From Omphiscola glabra (lineage: Eukaryota > Mollusca > Gastropoda > Lymnaeidae): a stretch of DNA of 64,000 nt. Every line of letters begins with the position of its first letter. Within the stretch, counting starts at the first letter, position 1. Shown here piece by piece: positions 57,601-64,000 of this stretch. Location of the stretch: the NCBI GenBank assembly GCA_964017045.1, contig OZ024807.1:14658441-14722440 (forward strand), written 5' to 3'. The notes under the pieces were generated by a model that was given only the letters and a program-made list of their open reading frames with translations, was not told where the DNA came from and ran no database searches. A program made the translations under genes and the position numbers.

Positions 57601-60600
57601 ATTGTCATAGACCTTGGTCTGATAAAAAAATAATTAATCATATGTATGACCTGGTGTAAGCTATAAGGTAGGCCCTAGTGTATGCCCTAGGGTATGCCCT
57701 AGTATATTCCTAGTGCAGGCCTTAGTGTAGACCCTAGTGTAGATCCTAGTAAGCCCTTGTAGGCCCTAGAGTATCACCTAGTGTATGTCCTAGGGTATGC
57801 CTTAGTGTCGGGCCCTATGTATGCCCTTGTGTATGACTTAGTGTATGCCCTAGAGTATGCCTTAGTGTAGGCCCTAGTGTATGCCCTACTATATGCCCTA
57901 GTGTAGTCCCGAGTGTAGGCTCTGGTGTATGCCCTAGTAGGCCCTAGTATGACCTATTGTATGCATAGTGCAGGCCCTAGTGTGAGCCATAGTGTGGCCC
58001 CTAGTGGAAGCCCGAGTGTTTGCCTTAGTGTATGACTTAGTGTAGGCCTTATCGTATGACTTAGTGTAGACTCTAGTTTAGGCCCAAGTAGCTCCTAGAC
58101 AACCTAGTGTATGATCTAGTCTAGGCCAATTTACTAATATGATTTTTTGATAACGTAAACACATATCCTATTTCTGAAACTAAATGTTGCCTCTTGTATT
58201 TTGAAACGCTTCTCAGCGGGGTATATGCCCCCAACCCCCCTTTAACCAAGTTGAGTAACAGTGGGGATATTCCTACTACTTTTAAATTGAGATATCTATA
58301 GTTGTTATGATGAGTGAAAGGTAGGGACCAGTCCCTGGTCAGATTGAGTTATCTAGTTGTTGTGATGAGTGAAAGGTAGGGATCAGTCCCTGGTCAGATT
58401 GACATGTCTAGTAGTCATGATGAGTGAATGGTAGGGATCAGTCCCTGGTCAGATTGACATGTCTAGTAGTTATGATGAGTGAAAGGTAGCGATCAGTCCC
58501 TGGTCAGATTGAGTTAACTAGTTGTTGTGATGAGTGAAAGGTAGGGACCAGTCCCTGGACACATTGACATGTCTAGTAGTTATGATGAGTGAAAGGTAGG
58601 GACCAGTCCCTGGTCAGATTGACATGTCTAGTAGTTGTGATGAGTGAAAGGTAGCGACCAGTCCATGGTCAGATTGACATGTCTAGTAGTTATGATGAGT
58701 GAAAGGTAGGGACCAGTCCCTGGTCAGATTGAGATATCTAGTTGTCAGGACGAGTGAAAAGTTGGGACCAGTCCCTGGTCAAATTGGCGGCATTCACCCA
58801 TCAGAATGTATTAAGTGCAATCTAGGTCAGTGTTTCCAAAAGTCGTTGACCGGGTGAGGTCTAGAAACTAGACAAAACTTCATCCTCCTTTCAAGCAGTA
58901 TTGTTTTTAAAAGCAACATTGTCTTGTCTCAAACTTTCAAACATTTTTTTAAAATTATTTTAATTTTTAGAAACAACGTTTTTTAAAATATCCAATTAAG
59001 ACTTTAATAAACTTTTTACATTTTAGAAAAAATATTTAAAATTTTTATTTTAAAAAAAACAAACACCTTGCCTTCCATATGATGCTGCCCACTATTGGTC
59101 ACGTGATTGCACAATCAGGATTTATATTACTTGTATTTGTTACTGATAGTTCATTCCCCCCCCCCCCGGTCCTCCAGCCCCACATCATTAACTTTTTCTT
59201 TGTCGTCAGCGGTTATCGAGTAAGTTATCAGTGTGGTATTATCTTGTCTTCGCCACCAAACACTAGAAACGATAATGTTGCTTAAAGAAAACTTGGTAAG
59301 TTACCTGAGAACGTCAAATGGAAGGCTGACCTACCAAACTCAAGGAGTCGTCGGCATAGAGCGGGCTGTTGTGTCCGACATGTGTGTCCCACGCGCCGTG
59401 GAAGTCGTAAGACATGACGTTAATGAAATCCAGTTCTCTGATTGGTGGAGGGGAACGCATAAAAGAATAGGGGGAAAAAATTCGTCTTTAGCAAAAACAA
59501 AATCCCACAAAATATTTTATATTATTATCAATTAAGAAATTGTATTTTCCTTACAGTAAAAGTATTTTTAAAAATCAGATGGCTACTGATTATTAGAACT
59601 AACGATGTTGCATCCTGTAATAAAGATTTTAGCTACTGAATATTAGAACTAACGATTTTGCATCCTGTAATAAAGATTTTAGCTACTGAATATTAGAACT
59701 AACGATGTTGCATCCTGTAATAAAGATTTTAGCTACTGATTATTAGAACTAACGATGTTGCATCCTGTAATAAAGATTTTAACTACTGAATATTAGAACT
59801 AACGATGTTGCATCCTGTAATAAAGATTTTAGCTACTGAGTATTAGAACTAACGATGTTGCATCCTGTAATAAAGATTTTAGCTACTGAATATTAGAACT
59901 AGAACTAACGATGCTGCATCCTGTATTAAAGATTTTAGCTACTGATTATTAGAACTAACGATGTTGCATCATGTAATAAAGATTTTAGCTACTGAGTATT
60001 AGAACTAGAACTAACGATGTTGCATCCTGTATTAAAGATTTTAGATACTGATTATTAGAACTAACGATGTTGCATCCTGTAATAAAGAATTTAGCTACTG
60101 AATATTAGAACTAACGATGTTGCATCCTGTAATATAGATTTTAGCTACTGAGTATTAGAACTAACGATGTTGCATCCTGTAATAAAGATTTTAGCTACTG
60201 AATATTAGAACTAACGATGTTGCATCCTGTAAAAAAAGATTTTAGCTTCTGAGTTTTAGAACTAACGATGTTGCGTCCTGTAATAAAGATTTTAGCTACT
60301 GAGTATTAGATGTTGCGTCCTGTAATAAAGCTGTAACAACGTCGATAAAAAATATTTTTTAAATTTGAATAACTAATTTAAATTTTAACTCTTACCTCTC
60401 CATTTCAAAGGGCTCGTAAGCTGCGTCTATGATTTTCTTCGAAGCCCCTACTGCTGCCGACAGTAGAAGTTTTTCGGTATTTGTCCTGAGTGACTCAGCT
60501 CTGAAGGCGTCCGCAAGCTCCTTTTTTTTTATGTGGGTCAAATGAATAATTGTAAACAACAATAGGAACGCGCTTTTAAGGTGGAAAAATTGCTGTTGAA

Positions 60601-62169
60601 ATCGCCATTTTTATTTCCTATTCAGTCAAATCAGGGGCGTAGCTAGTGTTAGCTGTGGGGTAGGATAGCAGAGCTGTGGAAGAGGTTGTCTGTCCCTTGT
60701 GGAAGGTTTTTCTTTATATGCGGGGAGAGTCATTTTCGGCTTACTGCAGAGTTTTTTCCCTTGAATTTAGCGGAAATAAATCATGGATTCGTCCCGGGGG
60801 GGGGGGGGGGGCGCTATCCCTAGTTGCGCCCCTGGCCCTGAGGCTAACAAACACACACACACACACACACTAGCGTTTTATGACAAATCCTATGTTTGTG
60901 TCATTTTTCTTTATAATTAATAATTCCATGTTTTTTTTTATCTGAGAGCGTATGCGTGTTTTTGGGAGACCCCTTACCAAATTTCACTTTTGTGCCCTCC
61001 CCCCCCCTTTTTTTTTTGCTTTCAAAGTGGATATATGACTTATGTTTTCCATATCAACACTTTGCGCCCCATAAATACACGAGACCCACTTATCCCCACC
61101 CCCCACGCCTCCTCCCTTTGCAGCCACAACGGTTGAGGGATTGAAGCGAGCAGGTTGAGGGATCGAAGCGAGCAGGTTGAGGGATCGAAGCGAGCAGGTT
61201 GAGGGATCGAAGCGAGCAGGTTGAGGGATCGAAGGGAGCAGGTTGAGGGATCGAAGGGAGTACGTTGAGGGATCGAATGGAGCAGGTTGAGGGATCGAAG
61301 CGAGCATCTGCTTCTAAATTTAAGGAAGTTACGGGAGTTTGAAATTTAATCTGGCTTTTCAAAGCTCTTCAGCAGTTTTATTGTCAAAATCAGATAATTG
61401 ATCTATCGGACACACCAATTACGAATCTGTTGAAAGGTTGAATTGTTCTAGTGATAAATTAACGCATAAAGACAACCGTAATAATATATTTTTTTTTTAA
61501 ATTTAGTACTTCATGATTCTGAATCAGGTTTTTTTTTTTTTTTTTTGGGGGGGGGGGGGGGGGGGTGGGGGCTGGTGTAAACGTTCCATGGTCACCATTG
61601 TAAAAGTACTTCATTTCTTAGTGATATCCCAGTATTCGATTTCATCTGAGCAGTTGGTAATAGAAGATGTATTACAGCTGGACTTAGTAATATTCTTGAT
61701 TCAAGAAAAAAAAATTAAATGTATAATTTTGCAATCTTGTAAAGAATATATATATATAATTTTCCAAGCATTAGAACCGAAAATTCCTCCCCGGGGAACC
61801 TAAAGCCTCACTCAGCCCCTTCCCAATTTTTCAGTATGCTTAGAAATGACGTCACGTTATGAGTGTACATCGTCCCCTGTATGCTACCAAGAAATGACAC
61901 AAAAATCCTCTACTACCTTAACCAGTTGTGTAAACCTATGTGCATCTTCTGGGATTCCCCCTCTGAGTGCCGGGTATTCCCAGTGAAGATCGAGTCCATT
62001 AAAGGTGCGTTTGCGTAAAAAATCGATGGTGGTCCCGACGAAGACTGCCCTGTTCGACGCGGTTGATACCATTCGGCTAAAAGGCTCAGACATCAACTCC
62101 CATCCGCCGACAGAAAGAAGAATCTTTAGTGCTGTGTTCTTATTCCTTAGTCTGTTGACTCTTGCATAC
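51503..62169 (-). CDS. Chitinase A (partial): GH18 paralogue with altered catalytic motif, exons 3-8
   Basis: This is a tandem paralogue of chitinase B, and its first two exons lie beyond the right end of the window. Visible exons are 62169-61917, 60520-60396, 59437-59335, 56541-56356, 53071-52952 and 51640-51503. Each has the same length and phase as its counterpart in copy B, all have GT-AG junctions, and there is no frameshift or stop in 925 bp. The fold landmarks are present: [30 protein letters not shown] and [10 protein letters not shown]. The catalytic motif reads NGLDLHWE where B has DGLDLDWE: the first aspartate is Asn and the third is His, while the glutamate proton donor remains. 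Family knowledge says the third aspartate matters strongly for catalysis, so reduced activity or a lectin-like role is inferred. The intact frame argues against a dead pseudogene. Like B, it lacks a chitin-binding tail. Confidence 0.9.
51755..51990. repeat. 37-bp minisatellite, intron 7 of chitinase A
   Basis: About five clean units contain GACGTCTAAATGGCGAATTG. They are followed by degenerate units (CTAAAGGGCTAGCTGCAAATGG) that look like the version in copy B. The array is related to the one at 25569-26229 but much shorter. Confidence 0.92.
52300..52860. other. GC-rich block of unknown origin, intron 7 of chitinase A
   Basis: A moderately GC-rich stretch (CCCATGGCGGCGTCGTTTGA, CCTTACCGCTTCTCGGTCGA) is absent from intron 7 of copy B. 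It ends near GGGCCCTCAAAATATAG. It looks like inserted transposon DNA; the class is unknown. Confidence 0.4.
52952..53071 (-). CDS. Chitinase A exon 7
   Basis: It encodes [20 protein letters not shown], then [13 protein letters not shown] and SLQEK, exactly 40 codons in phase 0. The acceptor is TTTTTTCAG|AT and the donor is AAAAG|GTAACC. Confidence 0.93.
53620..54260. other. GC-rich block of unknown origin, intron 6 of chitinase A
   Basis: About 640 bp are clearly richer in G and C than the flanks, with words such as GACGCTGCGTTTAAAATG and GGGGCCGGGACGTTAAATT. The homologous intron of copy B lacks it, so it is probably an insertion. No coding domain is recognised. Confidence 0.5.
54291..54497. 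mobile_element. SPIN-like hAT MITE, copy 4, in intron 6 of chitinase A
   Basis: The ends are CAGTGGTTCTCAACCTTT and GTTGAGAACCGCTG. The flanks TTCTAGAG and TTCTGGAG match at 7 of 8 and fit the TCTAGA-like target preference reported for SPIN. Internal words include GCGACCCCCAAAGGGGTCGC. Confidence 0.92.
54610..55180. repeat. About 18-bp minisatellite rich in GGGATCCC, intron 6 of chitinase A
   Basis: About 30 degenerate units of GATGGGATCCCGTTTCCC type carry repeated BamHI-like palindromes. Open frames appear on both strands and are repeat translations. Confidence 0.9.
55333..55375. mobile_element. SPIN-like hAT MITE fragment (one end)
   Basis: Only the terminal 43 bases are present: GGGGTCGCGACCCACAGG followed by TTGAGAACCGCTG. 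The other end is not found nearby. Confidence 0.7.
56356..56541 (-). CDS. Chitinase A exon 6: insertion domain start
   Basis: It encodes [27 protein letters not shown] and [13 protein letters not shown], exactly 62 codons. The acceptor is CTTTCTTTAG|TC and the donor is GAG|GTAACG. Confidence 0.93.
57655..58130. repeat. 13-14 bp degenerate minisatellite (GCCCTAGTGTATG), intron 5 of chitinase A
   Basis: About 35 degenerate copies of the words CCCTAGTGTA and GGCC/TGCC fill this stretch. It abuts an intron segment that aligns with copy B, where only one CCTAGTTTAGGCC word is present. Confidence 0.88.
58295..58790. repeat. 55-bp minisatellite, intron 5 of chitinase A
   Basis: About nine units contain GATGAGTGAAAGGTAGGGAC and CAGTCCCTGGTCAGATTG. 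Within the unit, GGGACCAGTCCC is a short inverted repeat. Confidence 0.92.
59335..59437 (-). CDS. Chitinase A exon 5: [10 protein letters not shown]
   Basis: It encodes [20 protein letters not shown], then [14 protein letters not shown]. The length is 103 bp, as in B. The MxYD substrate-binding motif is intact although the catalytic motif of exon 3 is not. The acceptor is CCAATCAG|A and the donor is TTTG|GTAGGT. Confidence 0.93.
59580..60330. repeat. 50-bp minisatellite, intron 4 of chitinase A
   Basis: About 15 units contain TAACGATGTTGCATCCTGTA and AGATTTTAGCTACTGA. The sense strand of each unit has CTTTATTACAG|GATG, which resembles a splice acceptor. The array fills most of the intron. 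Confidence 0.93.
60396..60520 (-). CDS. Chitinase A exon 4
   Basis: It encodes [22 protein letters not shown] and [13 protein letters not shown]. The length is 125 bp, as in copy B. The acceptor is a run of A then AG|GAG, and the donor is GAG|GTAAGAG. Unlike B, no duplication of the exon end is visible downstream. Confidence 0.92.
60632..60834. mobile_element. Probable MITE (CAGGGGCGTAGCTAG...CTAGTTGCGCCCCTG), intron 3 of chitinase A
   Basis: Its 15-bp inverted ends agree at 13 positions. No clear target duplication is visible. A G-run of about 15 lies near the right end. Confidence 0.6.
61128..61306. repeat. 22-bp minisatellite, intron 3 of chitinase A
   Basis: Eight copies of TTGAGGGATCGAAGCGAGCA plus GG. 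The flank at 61337-61405 aligns with intron 3 of copy B at 35998-36066, which lacks the array. Confidence 0.92.
61917..62169 (-). CDS. Chitinase A exon 3: degenerate catalytic motif NGLDLHWE
   Basis: It has the same 253-bp length as exon 3 of copy B. It encodes [19 protein letters not shown], then [20 protein letters not shown]. Relative to DGxDxDxE, Asp1 is Asn and Asp3 is His, while the middle Asp and the Glu are kept. The acceptor is TTCTACAG|G and the donor is TTAAG|GTAGTA. The flanking [11 protein letters not shown] stretch is identical to B, so the substitutions are not due to a wrong frame. Confidence 0.93.
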
Positions 62170-62629
62170 CTGTAGAATCATGGTTGAACGTAGCAAGAAT
62201 ATTCTTTGGAGACATGTTATAGACTATTAGGGTCGGTTCACACGATCACATTTTCCTTCAAGCATTTGATGCCATTCGTGTATGAAGCCTTGTCACAGCT
62301 TTCAAATTACTATTTGATCACATTCCCCCCAAAAAATAAACCACGCACAAAATAGTGCGTTTATACAACAATTTGACGCGAAATGTGATCGCGTAAACCG
62401 ACCCTTAGGGAAAAAAGAAAACATTTAGGGAGAAAAACTGAAAAATAAGTCTTCAACAAATTAGAAGACAACGGAGAATAAAATACAACAGCTAAGAAGT
62501 AAACCTGAAACAATTCAAATCCTACATAAATTGTTTCTAATGAATAACAAATTAAGCTTTTTTTTAAAAAAATTATATTCTTTTTTTACCCTGTTTTTTT
62601 AAATATTTTTTTTCTTATTGCTTCCATCT

Positions 62630-62775
62630 GAACTCAATGCCACCCATATGACACTATAGCTTATTGCTTCAATCTGTATTCGGTCCAGCCCATATGAGGC
62701 TATAGCTTATTGCTTCAAGCTGTATTCGGTCCCACCCATATGACACTATAGCTTATTGCTTCAATCTGAACTCAG
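62630..62775. repeat. 46-bp minisatellite, intron 2 of chitinase A
   Basis: About three units contain CTTATTGCTTCAATCTG and CCATATGACACTATAG. Confidence 0.88.
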
Positions 62776-62956
62776 TCCTGGGGTAAAAGAGTATGATAAC
62801 ATATGCCCATATGCCATAATTAGATTATAACAGGATTGAATTAACGATGTGCTTATCTGCTTACGCTACTCACGCTAATCAACGATCTATTAGATTTTTT
62901 TTAAAAAAGGGAACCTGGAGTAAAAACTGAAAATTGTAGAATACATAGTCCCCAAA

Positions 62957-63200
62957 CTCATCATCATCATCATCATCGTCATCACCATAATCATCATGTC
63001 CCTTGGTCCTTGGACCGTTGGGACGCCACAGATGACATGAAAACTATCCTCCTCCATTCCTCTCGGTCTTCTGCACTACGCACAGCATCGCCTAGTTTTA
63101 ATCCCGTCAACTCTTTTATGTTATCTTCCCATCTTTTTCGCTGTCTTCCTCTTCTTCTTCCTCCTCTAATTGTGTCCTGCATGATTTCTAGTAAGTTATA
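62957..63200 (-). mobile_element. RTE-type LINE 3' end with (ATG)n tail
   Basis: The minus strand encodes GGRRRGRQRKRWEDNIKELT and REEWRRIVF, the C-terminus of RTE-like endonuclease/reverse transcriptases. A 3' UTR and a (GAT)n-like tail at 62998-62957 follow. It lies in intron 2 of chitinase A. Confidence 0.88.
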
Positions 63201-63327
63201 TTAATTCAAAAAAGAGACAGCCCCTTTTTTTCAGTTTTGCCATTTCTGGGGTGTCCTATTGTTACACTAACTACCTACTTAAAAAACTAAAATGGAAAAC
63301 AAAACTTTTAGGAATGTCAAATCCCAT

Positions 63328-63420
63328 TTTATACCATACTATACCATTTTATACCATACTATACCATGTTATACCATACTATACCATTTTATACCATACT
63401 ATACCATTTTATACCATACC
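63328..63420. repeat. 20-bp minisatellite (ATACCATACTATACCATTTT)
   Basis: Between four and five tandem copies. Confidence 0.92.
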
Positions 63421-64000
63421 TTAACTCAAATATTCAGATAGAATACTTAAAATATTATTCGAATTATTATATTGATTGTGTTCGAATTTATAATGATAAA
63501 ACCAACATAATAAAGATTACGAACACTTCAATAGAAGCATGTTTATTTTATGAGATTTAAATTGTTTCGGTGAAAGTAACTTGAAACAACAACACAAAAA
63601 ATGTTGCTATCGGTGCTTTTAAGAATCACGTTCTGAAATCAGTGAACTTAATTTACGCAACTTTGTTCTTATTTTTTTATTTAGGGAAATTTTATTTTTT
63701 AGGATATTGGACAGAGCGTAACACAATGATATTGACTTTTTGTTACTGGACATTCTCCCCCCCCCCCCCCCTTTTCCAAAACAAAAACAAAACGCGATTA
63801 ACGTATAATGCGAGCAGTGTTACTTTCAGACCTTTCCCCGGGGGGGCAATTTACACCAAACATACTAGATACACCCCTGCTAGTGGCGTCGAAATAGGGC
63901 GGATTGTGTGGTTAACCTAGGTGTCTTGTATTTTCTTTAAATGCAGGTGTGGAATATTCGGACAGCTGCAGAGTTTGTATTGTGAAAAGGAGGGCGGCGA
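63421..64000. other. Right edge, probably intron 2 of chitinase A
   Basis: No match to exon 2 of copy B was found on either strand up to the edge. In copy B exon 2 lies 5.4 kb upstream of exon 3, so its absence here is expected. Confidence 0.6.

Noticed and set aside
62170..64000. Exon 2 of chitinase A within the window
   Set aside because: I looked on the minus strand for the YMTNWAQYR / HIIYAFA region and found nothing; it most likely lies beyond 64000.

Overview
This is eukaryotic nuclear DNA: AT-rich, intron-rich and dense in transposon relics and minisatellites. A mollusc is the likeliest source, most probably a heterobranch or pulmonate gastropod. The reasons are the lophotrochozoan-style LINE and MITE debris, the compact secreted GH18 chitinases, and short hAT elements that look like the SPIN family, which is known from a pond snail. 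The organism call is inference.

The supported genes are two tandem paralogues of a secreted family-18 chitinase, both on the minus strand. Copy B (exons between 25381 and 44884) is complete: eight exons with GT-AG junctions add up to 1185 bp, or 394 residues plus stop, with a signal peptide, an intact DGLDLDWE catalytic motif and no chitin-binding tail. Copy A (51503-62169 in the window) shows exons 3-8; exons 1-2 must lie beyond the right edge. Its six visible exons have exactly the same lengths (253, 125, 103, 186, 120, 138 bp) and phases as copy B, but its catalytic motif reads NGLDLHWE, so two of the three motif aspartates are replaced. Active chitinase beside a diverged, possibly non-catalytic sister is the main biological reading.

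Layout. 1-17.5 kb: gene-poor, with minisatellites, hAT-like MITEs and LINE relics. 17.5-21.5 kb: a repeat-poor AT-rich tract with one weak candidate terminal exon (18352-18429, minus). 21.5-25.4 kb: MITEs, LINE 3' ends, a tRNA-derived SINE and the minisatellite at the 3' flank of copy B. 25.4-44.9 kb: chitinase B. 44.9-51.5 kb: intergenic, with a higher-order tandem array, a dead LINE and a 78-bp minisatellite. 51.5-62.2 kb: chitinase A. 62.2-64 kb: part of intron 2 of copy A with an RTE-type LINE end.

The most unusual structure is in the introns. Nearly every intron holds a different minisatellite, several starting within tens of bases of a splice site. In intron 4 of copy B the array multiplies the exon 4 splice donor itself (about 16 exact GAGGTAAGCC copies plus a 52-bp duplication that carries the exon end). 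In intron 4 of copy A a different array repeats an acceptor-like TTTATTACAG. The paralogous introns still align outside the arrays, so the independent birth and growth of the minisatellites can be read by comparing copies. All identity figures are hand counts.
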